A stretch of DNA of 64,000 nt from Lawsonella clevelandensis (GTDB lineage Bacteria > Actinomycetota > Actinomycetes > Mycobacteriales > Mycobacteriaceae), in contig NZ_QFOZ01000011.1 of assembly GCF_003241315.1 (NCBI RefSeq), forward strand, positions 1 through 64,000. The letters are read 5' to 3'. Within the stretch, counting starts at the first letter, position 1. Every line of letters starts with the position of its first letter. Shown here piece by piece: positions 41,083 to 49,045 of the stretch. The position numbers were made by a program, and so were the translations under genes. The notes under the pieces were generated by a model, which saw only the letters and a program-made list of their open reading frames with translations, had not been told where the DNA came from and ran no database searches.

Positions 41083-42585
41083 CTACTTCATCATTTCTTT
41101 GTAGCCCTTTTCGATGGCGGCGCCTACCTCCGCATCGATGTTCTTCCAGTATTCGAAAACACGGGAGAGAACCGGCTCGGTGACGCCACCGAGGGTACCC
41201 ACAACGTTGGAGATGAGGCGTTCACGCTGCGGGTCATCCATAACCTCGCGGACGAGGATATGGGGCTGGGTCCAGTAGTCGTCATCGTCGTGGCGGACGG
41301 GGACACCGCGGTAGAGGTCGTTGCCGTGGGGCTCCCAGCGACCGAGGTCAGCGGGGGACTTTTCGGGCTGCGCGGTGGGGCCGTTGCCACTGTTCGGAAC
41401 GTAGGGAGGAACGGAAGGATCGTTGAACTCCATGGCGGCCGGGCCCTGGTGGCTGTAGTTGTTGACGTCTGCCACGGGGCGGTTCGGGGGGAGCTGCTCG
41501 AAGTTGGCGCCCAGGCGGTGACGCTGCGTGTCCGGGTAGGAGAAGACGCGGCCTAGCAGCATCTTGTCGGGGCTGAAGCCGATGCCGCGAACGAGGTTGG
41601 AGGGGCTGAAGGCGGCCTGTTCAACCTGTACGTGGAAGTTCTTGGGGAGCTGGTTCAGGGTGAGTTTGCCCACGGGAATCAGCGGGTAGTCCTTCTGGCT
41701 CCAGGTCTTGGTGATGTCGAAGGGGTTAACCTTGTAGCTTTCGGCCTCGGCTTCCGGCATGATCTGCATCTTGAGGGTCCAGGACGGGTAGTCGCCGTCC
41801 TTGATGTACTGGTAGAGGTCACGACGGTGGTATTCGGGGTCGGAGCCGGCCAGGCGGTCAGCTTCTGCCTGGGGGAGGTAGCCAATGCCCTGGTCGGTCT
41901 TGAAGTGGTACTTCACCCAGAAACGCTCACCTTTGGCGTTAATCCACTGGTAGGTGTGGGAGGAGAAGCCGTCCATTTCACGGTAGGAGGAGGGCAGACC
42001 GCGGTCACCGAACAGCCAGGCTACCTGGTGTGCAGATTCCGGGGTGAGGGTCCAGAAGTCCCAGCGCATTTGGAAGGACTGGAGGTCGGTGTCCGGGGTG
42101 CGCTTCTGGGAGTGAATGAAGTCGGGGAACTTGATGGCATCACGGATGAAGAACACGGGGGTGTTGTTGCCCACCATGTCGTAGTTGCCCTCTTCGGTGT
42201 AGAACTTGAGGGCGAAACCGCGTGGGTCGCGCTGCGTGTCGGGGGCGCCTTTTTCGCCGGCGACGGTGGAGAAGCGGGCGAGGACGGGGGTCTTCTTGCC
42301 GGGCTGGAGGAAGTCGGCGGCGGTGTAGGCGGAAACGTCTTCCGTTACTTCAAAGACACCGAATGCACCGGCGCCTTTAGCGTGGACGACGCGCTCTGGG
42401 GTGCGTTCGCGGTCGAAGTGGGCGAGTTTGTCAACGAGTCCCACGTCGTGGAGTCCGATGTAGCCTTGCTCACCTTGTTGGAGGGAGAAGTCATCGGAGG
42501 CGATGGGAGCACCGGCGTTAGTAGTGGTGGCAGCATTGTGCGGAACTGGGCGGAGACCGCGCTCAATGGGGTTCTCATTCGTCAT
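41083..42585 (-). CDS. katA: monofunctional heme catalase (small-subunit clade)
   Basis: Catalase of 500 residues that splits H2O2 to water and oxygen. Catalytic His68 is in ERVVHAKGAG, Asn141 in VGNNTPVFF, and the heme-ligand Tyr350 in GRVFSYPDTQRHRLG. The length and the lack of a C-terminal flavodoxin-like domain place it in clade 3. No export signal. The promoter region is very AT-rich and carries a perfect 19-base palindrome over a TTGACA element, suggesting oxidative-stress control. The gene symbol is by family only. Confidence 0.96.
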   Translation of the reverse strand: MTNENPIERGLRPVPHNAATTTNAGAPIASDDFSLQQGEQGYIGLHDVGLVDKLAHFDRERTPERVVHAKGAGAFGVFEVTEDVSAYTAADFLQPGKKTPVLARFSTVAGEKGAPDTQRDPRGFALKFYTEEGNYDMVGNNTPVFFIRDAIKFPDFIHSQKRTPDTDLQSFQMRWDFWTLTPESAHQVAWLFGDRGLPSSYREMDGFSSHTYQWINAKGERFWVKYHFKTDQGIGYLPQAEADRLAGSDPEYHRRDLYQYIKDGDYPSWTLKMQIMPEAEAESYKVNPFDITKTWSQKDYPLIPVGKLTLNQLPKNFHVQVEQAAFSPSNLVRGIGFSPDKMLLGRVFSYPDTQRHRLGANFEQLPPNRPVADVNNYSHQGPAAMEFNDPSVPPYVPNSGNGPTAQPEKSPADLGRWEPHGNDLYRGVPVRHDDDDYWTQPHILVREVMDDPQRERLISNVVGTLGGVTEPVLSRVFEYWKNIDAEVGAAIEKGYKEMMK

Positions 42586-42684
42586 GATAGTGTTGCCTTC
42601 CTGAATCGGATTGCGAGGTGTGAGGCCAAGATCGGTATCTCACGTGGAGCCTTGTGAGCCCAGTACTCATAGTTTTACTTATTA

Positions 42685-42703
42685 ATTATTGGATGTCAAT
42701 AAT
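42685..42703 (-). promoter_or_regulatory. palindrome ATTATTG-N5-CAATAAT over the catalase -35 region
   Basis: Perfect 7-bp inverted repeat with a 5-base centre, about 100 bases before the catalase start. On the minus strand it contains TTGACA (42699-42694). A second inverted repeat AAGTAT-N6-ATACTT lies at 42708-42725. A Fur/PerR-like or LysR-type (OxyR) regulator would be expected for a catalase; which one is not shown. Confidence 0.5.
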
Positions 42704-42787
42704 TTTTAAGTATATATAGATACTTCCAATCAACCTGAAATATCTACGTCTACACTACGCTGCAATTCTTATGCTCGCCTACCCTAT

Positions 42788-42832
42788 AAAAAACCGGAAA
42801 TACCAACGTACATACGGTATTTCCGGTTTTTT
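42788..42832 (-). terminator. intrinsic terminator of the lysC-asd operon
   Basis: A 17-base perfect stem, AAAAAACCGGAAATACC (42788-42804) with GGTATTTCCGGTTTTTT (42816-42832). The minus strand ends in T6 just after asd, and the plus strand also has a T-run. Confidence 0.95.
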
Positions 42833-42862
42833 ATATGAACTTATCAGTAAAAATGTGACCTA

Positions 42863-43915
42863 TTACTCACTCAGCCGCTTGGCGACCAGCTCCGCAATCT
42901 GAATAGTGTTGAGAGCGGCACCTTTACGGAGATTATCACCCGACACCACCAAGTTGAGGCCACGATTATCCGCAATGGAAGGATCCTGACGGATACGACC
43001 CACCAACGACGGATCAATACCAGCAGCAGCCAACGGGGTAGGAACATCCACAAGCTTCACACCCGGTGCATCAGCAAGAGCAGCTTTAGCTTCCTCCACC
43101 GTGATCGGCTTAGCGAACTGGGCGTTAATAACCATAGTGTGAGCAGTAAAGACCGGCACGCGCACGCAGGTACCAGACACCTTCAGATCCGGGATACGCA
43201 GAATACGACGGGACTCATTCCGTAGCTTCTGCTCCTCATCAGTTTCTTCCGAACCGTCATCAACAATATTGCCGGCCATGGGCACTACATCGAAGGCGAT
43301 GGGGGCAACATAGGGACCTAGGTCCTCTGCCTTCAGTACAGAACCATCGTGCGTGAGCTTCTCAATGTCATCAACATTGTCGCGCACCTGCTGTGCCAAG
43401 GTCCGCACACCTGCCAGACCAGAACCAGAAACAGCCTGGTAGGAGGAGACGAACATGCGCTCCAAGCCGGCCACATTGTGGAGGGCTTGCATCACGGGCA
43501 TACATGCCATCGTGGTGCAGTTCGGGTTGGCGATAATGCCCTTCTTGACGTTAGCTACCTCGTCCGGGTTGCACTCGGTAACAATCAGAGGAACATCAAA
43601 GTCCTTGCGCCAGGCGGAAGAGTTATCAACAACGATGGCGCCAGCGGCAGCAAAACGCGGAGCCTGTGCCTTGGACGTAGTGGCACCGGCTGAGAAAACA
43701 GCAATGTCAATACCCTTGAGGTCCTCGTCAGAGACGGCATTCACGTCCTCTACCACAACGTCTTCGCCACGGAATTGGAGTACCTGGCCTGCGGAGCGTT
43801 CGGAGGCGAAGAAACGAACCTTAGTGCAGGGGAAATTACGCTCTTCCAGGATGGTGCGCATCACACGGCCGACCTGGCCGGTAGCGCCGACAACAGCAAC
43901 AGTAAGATCAGTCAT
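42863..43915 (-). CDS. asd: aspartate-semialdehyde dehydrogenase
   Basis: Reduces aspartyl phosphate to aspartate semialdehyde with NADPH, the second step toward lysine, threonine, methionine and meso-diaminopimelate. Rossmann motif AVVGATGQVGRVM is near the start. Catalytic Cys133 is in NPNCTTMACM, and RVPVFTAH contains the conserved Arg and His. Length is 350 residues, as usual. ATG 43915 follows AAAGGA; the frame start at 43942 adds nine residues unlike the family. It lies 68 bases downstream of lysC, in one operon, as in corynebacteria and mycobacteria (Rv3708c). Confidence 0.97.
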   Translation of the reverse strand: MTDLTVAVVGATGQVGRVMRTILEERNFPCTKVRFFASERSAGQVLQFRGEDVVVEDVNAVSDEDLKGIDIAVFSAGATTSKAQAPRFAAAGAIVVDNSSAWRKDFDVPLIVTECNPDEVANVKKGIIANPNCTTMACMPVMQALHNVAGLERMFVSSYQAVSGSGLAGVRTLAQQVRDNVDDIEKLTHDGSVLKAEDLGPYVAPIAFDVVPMAGNIVDDGSEETDEEQKLRNESRRILRIPDLKVSGTCVRVPVFTAHTMVINAQFAKPITVEEAKAALADAPGVKLVDVPTPLAAAGIDPSLVGRIRQDPSIADNRGLNLVVSGDNLRKGAALNTIQIAELVAKRLSE

Positions 43916-43983
43916 TTTTAGTCCTTTGCGAAAGTGGGGCAATCACTTTGTAGTGGTGCAGCGGGTTGGCGGAGAAAGATTGA

Positions 43984-45249
43984 CTAGCGGCCAGTACCGG
44001 CGTAGACGGTCGCTTCTTCGTCTCCACCCAGCCCGAAAGCGTCGTGGAGGGCGCACACAGCAGCCTTCACATCATCCGAGTCAATGAGTACGGAAATACG
44101 AATCTCGGAAGTGGAGATAAGGTCAATATTTACATCAGCCTGGGCGAGAGCCTCACAGAACGTGGCAGTCACACCCGGGTGAGACTTCATACCGGCACCC
44201 ACCAGGGACACCTTGGCTACATGGTCGTCGAAGAGGATCTGGCTGAAACCGATCTCATCTTTCTTCTCATTGAGAATGGCGACGGCCTTGGGGGCATTAG
44301 CACCCGAGCAGGTGAAAGTGATGTTGGTTTTGCCGTTATCGACATCGGAGAGGTTCTGCAGCACCATGTCAATGTCAATTTCGGCGTCGGCGATGGTGCG
44401 GAACACAGAGGCGGCGAAGCCGGGCTGGTCGGGAATGCCAACAACAGTGATCTTCGATTCGGACAGGTCATGGGCGACGCCGGTGAGAATTGCTTCTTCC
44501 ACGGGAATATCCTCCATTGATCCGGACACGATAGTGCCGGGCTTGTTGCTGTACGACGAACGCACATGAATGGGAAGGTTACCGCTGCGTGCGTACTCGA
44601 CACACCGCAGCATCAGGATCTTGGAGCCAACAGCCGACATCTCCAACATTTCTTCAAAGGAGATGTGGTCAAGCTTGCGGGCGTTAGAGACAATGCGCGG
44701 ATCGGCGGTGTACACACCGTCCACGTCGGAATAGATTTCGCAAACGTCAGCGTTCAGGGCGACGGCGAGGGCGACGGCAGTGGTATCAGAACCGCCGCGT
44801 CCCAGTGTGGTGACGTCCTTGGTGTCTTGGGAGACGCCCTGGAAGCCTGCGACTAGGACAATCTTGCCTTCGGAGAGGGCGGTTTCAACACGCCCCGGGG
44901 TGACGTTGATAATGCGTGCGTTTCCATGCTTAGCAGTGGTGATAACACCAGCCTGCGAACCGGTCATAGAAACGGCCTCCGCACCCAATGACGCAATCGC
45001 CATAGCGACGAGGGCGTTAGAAATACGCTCCCCGGCGGTAAGGAGCATGTCCATTTCACGCTCCGGCGGTATTGGGTTGACGGACGTTGCTAGGTCCACC
45101 AGTTCATCAGTGGTGTCACCCATTGCAGAGCACACGACGACAACATCGTTTCCGGCCTTCTTAGTGGCGACGATCCGTTCTGCGACGCGACGGATACGCT
45201 CAGCCGATTCTAGAGAAGAACCGCCATACTTCTGTACGACGAGTGCCAT
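43984..45249 (-). CDS. lysC: aspartate kinase
   Basis: Phosphorylates aspartate, the committed step of the aspartate family. KYGGSS at the N-terminus, GRGGSDTTA and EIYSDVDGVYTADPR are kinase motifs. Two ACT domains form the C-terminal third (ITVVGIPDQPGFAA, VSLVGAGMKSHPGVTA), and the protein ends in YAGTGR as in C. glutamicum LysC. Length is 421 residues. ATG 45249 has GGAGG nine bases upstream. Actinobacterial lysC genes make a second, ACT-only beta subunit from an internal start; MEEMLEMSAVGSK near residue 217 or a later codon could serve, but I cannot decide. Feedback by Lys plus Thr is expected from the family. Confidence 0.97.
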   Translation of the reverse strand: MALVVQKYGGSSLESAERIRRVAERIVATKKAGNDVVVVCSAMGDTTDELVDLATSVNPIPPEREMDMLLTAGERISNALVAMAIASLGAEAVSMTGSQAGVITTAKHGNARIINVTPGRVETALSEGKIVLVAGFQGVSQDTKDVTTLGRGGSDTTAVALAVALNADVCEIYSDVDGVYTADPRIVSNARKLDHISFEEMLEMSAVGSKILMLRCVEYARSGNLPIHVRSSYSNKPGTIVSGSMEDIPVEEAILTGVAHDLSESKITVVGIPDQPGFAASVFRTIADAEIDIDMVLQNLSDVDNGKTNITFTCSGANAPKAVAILNEKKDEIGFSQILFDDHVAKVSLVGAGMKSHPGVTATFCEALAQADVNIDLISTSEIRISVLIDSDDVKAAVCALHDAFGLGGDEEATVYAGTGR

Positions 45250-45455
45250 GGGTAAATACCTCCATGTGCTGTGAACAATTTCAGGGCTAATCCTACCTGG
45301 ACAACCGATAAAATGCCTAGTAGTAAGCATAAATTAAGGGTATGTGAGGACTCTTCTCAGTACCCTTCTCAGTACTCTCAGGGAACGGGTCGCCTATGAA
45401 GTATTCTGCCACGACCACTAACTAACTGGGATTTTTTGTTCAGATTCTAGGATTT

Positions 45456-46478
45456 TTAGCGGAGCGCGGCAGCTTTCGCATTCCGCTCAACATGAGTAAA
45501 AGCAGCATCATCCGCCAAGAAATAATGCGGCCCCACAAAGAACTGGCGAGCCCGCTGACTGTGATGCACCTGCATATCAGAAAAGGCCAGCACTGCCGCA
45601 CCAAACACGGAATACCGCCAGTGATCCATCTCCTGCCCATGCGTAGCCCCCCGCACCATACCAATCCATGCGGGAGTCTCCGTCACCGTCTTATAGCGGG
45701 ACCGAATAGACACATCCGTGCACACAGTATCCTTCTCCCCCGTCAGGTAAAACACTGGCACCGTAATGTATTTCCTCTGCACCATAACCCCCGGACCAGG
45801 CTGCATAGGCACCGCCGCAACAACCCGTAACCCCGGATACTGCTTCTCTACCGTAGGAAGCAACCACCCCGCACCGGACTCTGTGGAACCACCGCCCGCA
45901 GAATGGCCAGTAAGCACTACATGCCGCTGATCAACATGGCCATGCAGGGGTGACGCCGCATTCTTAGCTTCCGTAAGGAGGCGCGCCGCACCCTGCACAT
46001 CGGTATAGCCCGTCCAGTTGAAGAACGTGTAGCTCACCACCACGATATAGCCGTGCGACGCCCACAAGTGGTACAGATGATCCGTTAACCCCGGCTCGGC
46101 AGCAATACCCGGAGTGTAAATAATGACCGGCAACTTCCCCATTCGGGAAATATTCCGCGGGTACACAAACTGCACGTCTTTCGGACTCTTCATCCCATCC
46201 GGGAACGTCCCCCAGCACTTATGCGTCATCTTGTTGTTATGGTGGTCCCTCAGCATCTGGGTATACATCGTGTAGACAGGGCCGCACGGCTGACTCTTCA
46301 CCGTGGCAACAGTGCTATAAGGACCCATTGCCGCATACTGGTTATAGAGGTAACTCCCCGTCACAACACCCGAGCTATCCGTCTTAATAGGACGTGGAAC
46401 CGCCTGCGCAACACCACTCGCTAAACCAAAAGCACAGACAGAAGCCGCAGCGATAGCGGTAAACTTCTTAAGTCGCAT
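45456..46478 (-). CDS. secreted alpha/beta hydrolase (lipase/cutinase-like)
   Basis: Exported hydrolase of 340 residues. A signal peptide (RLKKFTAIAAASVCAFGLAS, cleavage near AQA) is followed by a hydrolase fold: PVIIYTPGIAAEPG as oxyanion region, GHSAGG with Ser193, TGEKDTVC with the likely Asp, and THGQEMDH with the likely His. It resembles the dienelactone hydrolase/PET-hydrolase-like group rather than the other two lipases here. ATG 46478 follows AAAGGA. It is inserted between the lysC-asd operon and leuA, which are closer together in relatives. Confidence 0.82.
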   Translation of the reverse strand: MRLKKFTAIAAASVCAFGLASGVAQAVPRPIKTDSSGVVTGSYLYNQYAAMGPYSTVATVKSQPCGPVYTMYTQMLRDHHNNKMTHKCWGTFPDGMKSPKDVQFVYPRNISRMGKLPVIIYTPGIAAEPGLTDHLYHLWASHGYIVVVSYTFFNWTGYTDVQGAARLLTEAKNAASPLHGHVDQRHVVLTGHSAGGGSTESGAGWLLPTVEKQYPGLRVVAAVPMQPGPGVMVQRKYITVPVFYLTGEKDTVCTDVSIRSRYKTVTETPAWIGMVRGATHGQEMDHWRYSVFGAAVLAFSDMQVHHSQRARQFFVGPHYFLADDAAFTHVERNAKAAALR

Positions 46479-46602
46479 AGACGATCCTTTTATAGACACG
46501 ATAGTTATAGACACCAACAGGAACGGAGAAAACCCACACGCCCCAAGCGAAACAATTGTACGTGTAACGATATTCTCTATACATTCCCCATACTATGAAA
46601 AG

Positions 46603-46651
46603 AGGGAGAGTGAAGTACCTCGTTAGGTACTTCCGAGTCTAGACTCTCCCT
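46603..46651. promoter_or_regulatory. nested stem-loop in a divergent intergenic region
   Basis: AGGGAGAGT (46603-46611) pairs with ACTCTCCCT (46643-46651). Inside, AAGTACCT (46613-46620) pairs with AGGTACTT (46625-46632) around CGTT. There is no T-run. It lies 52-101 bases before the DMT gene and could be a leader structure or a protein-binding site. Confidence 0.5.
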
Positions 46652-46703
46652 TGCCCTCCTACCCCACTTCTCGCACTCCTGCGGTAAGACGAATGAGGCC
46701 CCT

Positions 46704-47564
46704 ATGACCGCTCAGCTGATAGCCGCCGCACTAGCGCTTTTATCAGCGCTAGTGGTTGCTATTGGCACCGTTATCCGCCACCTTGTTGCCGCCGAACAAC
46801 CCCTTCCCGAAGAGGGACTGAGCAGCGTCAAAGCCACCCTCACCTCCGGAAAATGGTGGGCCGGGGCCGGAGTGAGCGTTATCGGCTACCTCCTGCAAGC
46901 CGCCGCCCTCCGCTTCGCCTCCATCCTCCTCGTCCAACCCATCACCATTCTTTCCCTCTTCTTCGCTCTCCCCCTCTCCGCCCGCTTCACCGGACGCCGT
47001 GTTCGCATTCAAGACTGGGTATGGGCAATCCTGCTCACCCTGGGAGTGGGCGTTCTCCTTGTTATCGGCCGCCCCACCAACACCCACGCACACGCCCACC
47101 CGCTTGCCTGGGCAGGGTTACTCATCATTGGGATCGCCATCATCATTCTGCTTCTTCGCCTGGCAAAAAAAGGCCTTCGCAAAGAACGCGCCCTCCTTAT
47201 TGGCCTTGGCTCCGGCATTACCTACGGATACATGTCCTTCTACACCAAAGGTGTGGTGATGGATCTTTCCGCCGGGCACATTGTTACCGTGTTTACTCAC
47301 CCGGCACTCTATCTTCTTATCACTGCCTCCATTGTGGGAACATGGTTGCAGCAGGAGGCATTTAACGCTGGCGCTATTCAACAGTCTCTCCCCGCCATGA
47401 CGGTTGCCAGCCCCATCACGTCCTCTATCCTGGGGATAGTTGTCTACCAGGAGCGATTCACCACCCCACCGGCACTGTACTGGCTCGTTATTGCCGCTGC
47501 CGTCCTGACAGTGGTGGCCGTAATACAACTCTCCCGCGCTGAAGCACAAGACGACGTTGCCTAA
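46704..47564 (+). CDS. DMT-superfamily membrane transporter (EamA/NIPA-like)
   Basis: Membrane protein of 286 residues with nine to ten helices. SVIGYLLQAAALRFASILLVQPI is typical in part: GYLLQAAALRFA and LLVQPITILSLFFALPLS match the actinobacterial DMT proteins found near lysine and leucine genes. GSGITYGYMSFYTKG is the repeat-two counterpart. A His-rich loop (THAHAHP) lies in the middle. Direction and substrate are unknown; metabolite or Mg2+ transport is possible. ATG 46704 has no strong ribosome-binding site. Confidence 0.85.
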   Translation: MTAQLIAAALALLSALVVAIGTVIRHLVAAEQPLPEEGLSSVKATLTSGKWWAGAGVSVIGYLLQAAALRFASILLVQPITILSLFFALPLSARFTGRRVRIQDWVWAILLTLGVGVLLVIGRPTNTHAHAHPLAWAGLLIIGIAIIILLLRLAKKGLRKERALLIGLGSGITYGYMSFYTKGVVMDLSAGHIVTVFTHPALYLLITASIVGTWLQQEAFNAGAIQQSLPAMTVASPITSSILGIVVYQERFTTPPALYWLVIAAAVLTVVAVIQLSRAEAQDDVA

Positions 47565-47603
47565 AAAACGGCCACAGCCGCTACTTGTCCGCGCTACCGA
47601 GCG

Positions 47604-48698
47604 CTACTCTTCCCCGCCGCCAACTGTATCTTTTGGAGTTGTGTCTTTTTGCACTGTGCCTTTTTGCTCTGTGTCTTTTTGCGCTGTGTTTTTTGAGGCT
47701 GTGTCTTTCCCAGTGGTGTACTTTTGCGCAAGCGTATCCGGGTTGCCAGGCTCATCTAGCGGCCCCAAATCGTCATAGCTCATAGGGTCTTCCCGCGGCT
47801 CCACATGCGACTGCACATGCAAATCGGGAATGACCTCCATCAACTTCTCCTCAATTGCGTCTGCCAAATCATGGCTCTTTTGTACAGTCCAGTCCCCCGG
47901 CACCAATATATGAAACTCAATAAAGTTGGAGGAACCGCTTTCTCGGCTACGAATAGCGTGGAAGTCCACATCCTGGCTACGGTACGTATCCAACACCTTA
48001 AACATGGCTTCCTGGTTAGCGTCACTCATAGCCGCATCCATAAGACCGTCCAGGGACTCTTTCATCACCTTCCAGCCGGTCCATAAAATGTTGATACCCA
48101 CCGCAATAGCGATCAGCGGATCCATCCAATACCAGTGAGTGAGGGCAACAATACCCACCGCCACCAACACACCCACCGTTGTGTACACATCCGTCATAAG
48201 ATGCTTACCGTCGGCCTTCAACGTGATGGAGCGATACTTCTTTGCCCCCCGCAGAAGAATAAACGCCGTCCCCCCATTAACGAGCGTGGCCACCACCGAA
48301 ATAATGAGGCCAATACCTATACTCTCCAGCGGCTTCGGGTGGAAGAACCGCAGTGCCGCCGACACAATAATGACGCCTGCCGCCACGAAAATCATGGCGC
48401 CTTCCGTCACCGCAGAAAAATACTCCGCCTTCGTATGCCCATACTGGTGGCCCTTATCCGCTGGACGCGCCGAAATAATGAGGACGGTGAGCGCCACCAC
48501 AGCCGCTACCAAATTCACAATGGATTCGGCAGCGTCCGAGAACAAGCCCACCGAGCCGGTAATACGCCAGGCAACCATCTTTAACACAATGGTGATAACG
48601 GCGGCAGCAATGGACAGCCACGCATATTTCGTGAGCGTGCGGCGGCTAAACTGCTGGTCCATCTCGCCTGACTGAGAGGCGACGAGCGAAGACATCAT
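47604..48698 (-). CDS. cation diffusion facilitator (CDF) metal exporter
   Basis: Metal/H+ antiporter of 364 residues. Six transmembrane helices carry the metal-site patterns LFSDAAESIVN (helix 2) and HLMTDVYTTVG (helix 5, H-x-x-x-D). A cytoplasmic ferredoxin-like domain follows (HAIRSRESGSSNFIEFHILV). The substrate could be Zn2+, Fe2+, Mn2+ or Co2+. Helix 2 has D-A-A-E-S rather than the Zn-type H/D-x-x-x-D, which may hint at non-Zn metals. The last 35 residues are pentapeptide repeats (QKDTE, QKGTV, QKDTT), encoded by a 15-base tandem array. Convergent with the DMT gene. Confidence 0.92.
   Translation of the reverse strand: MMSSLVASQSGEMDQQFSRRTLTKYAWLSIAAAVITIVLKMVAWRITGSVGLFSDAAESIVNLVAAVVALTVLIISARPADKGHQYGHTKAEYFSAVTEGAMIFVAAGVIIVSAALRFFHPKPLESIGIGLIISVVATLVNGGTAFILLRGAKKYRSITLKADGKHLMTDVYTTVGVLVAVGIVALTHWYWMDPLIAIAVGINILWTGWKVMKESLDGLMDAAMSDANQEAMFKVLDTYRSQDVDFHAIRSRESGSSNFIEFHILVPGDWTVQKSHDLADAIEEKLMEVIPDLHVQSHVEPREDPMSYDDLGPLDEPGNPDTLAQKYTTGKDTASKNTAQKDTEQKGTVQKDTTPKDTVGGGEE
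47625..47729. repeat. 15-base tandem array at the end of the CDF gene
   Basis: Seven consecutive 15-base units, for example TGTGTCTTTTTGCAC (47640-47654), TGTGCCTTTTTGCTC (47655-47669) and TGTGTCTTTTTGCGC (47670-47684). They encode x-K-D-T-x units on the minus strand. Confidence 0.85.
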
Positions 48699-48809
48699 GA
48701 GGAAAACTGTACCTGGTATTCACCAAATGAGCCGCAGAAAACTGTTCACTACGCGCTAAAATTCACCAAACTATCCCCACCCGGGCACTAAACCATATAC
48801 ACTGTGCGT

Positions 48810-48857
48810 ATGCGTTGGGCATCCCTACTACTTGGCTGCCGCGACGGGGCCCGTTAA
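48810..48857 (+). CDS. leuL: leuA leader peptide
   Basis: Fifteen codons encoding MRWASLLLGCRDGAR, with three adjacent Leu codons (CTA CTA CTT). It lies 188 bases before leuA and just before a terminator-like hairpin. This is the classic layout of leucine-sensing transcription attenuation. The symbol is by function. Confidence 0.75.
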   Translation: MRWASLLLGCRDGAR

Positions 48858-48911
48858 AGAACTGGCTCCCCGCCGCGGGGTTCTGCGTGCCGGTTCGCCC
48901 CCCATTCTTTT

Positions 48912-48950
48912 CACTGCGCTTTGGCAGTATTGCCGCCAGTGTCGTTTTTT
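48912..48950 (+). terminator. attenuator terminator before leuA
   Basis: CACTGCG (48912-48918) pairs with CGCCAGTG (48934-48941, one bulged C), with an inner GGCAG/GCC helix. The sequence TCG and T6 follow (to 48950). An alternative hairpin around CCCC-GCCGC-GGGG (48874-48886) and the GGGGCCC at the leader's end may form pause or antiterminator structures. Confidence 0.65.
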
Positions 48951-49045
48951 CATCACAGTCTGTGACTACATAGTTTATGGCTAGATAGTGTGCAGCGTAG
49001 ATGTCAGCATTATTCTCATGACCACCTTTGTAGAGGTTATTTACC

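Noticed and set aside
41632..42657. 341-codon plus-strand frame opposite the catalase gene
   Set aside because: It is a shadow of the catalase: Gly/Val-rich, no family motifs, and the minus-strand frame is an unmistakable catalase.
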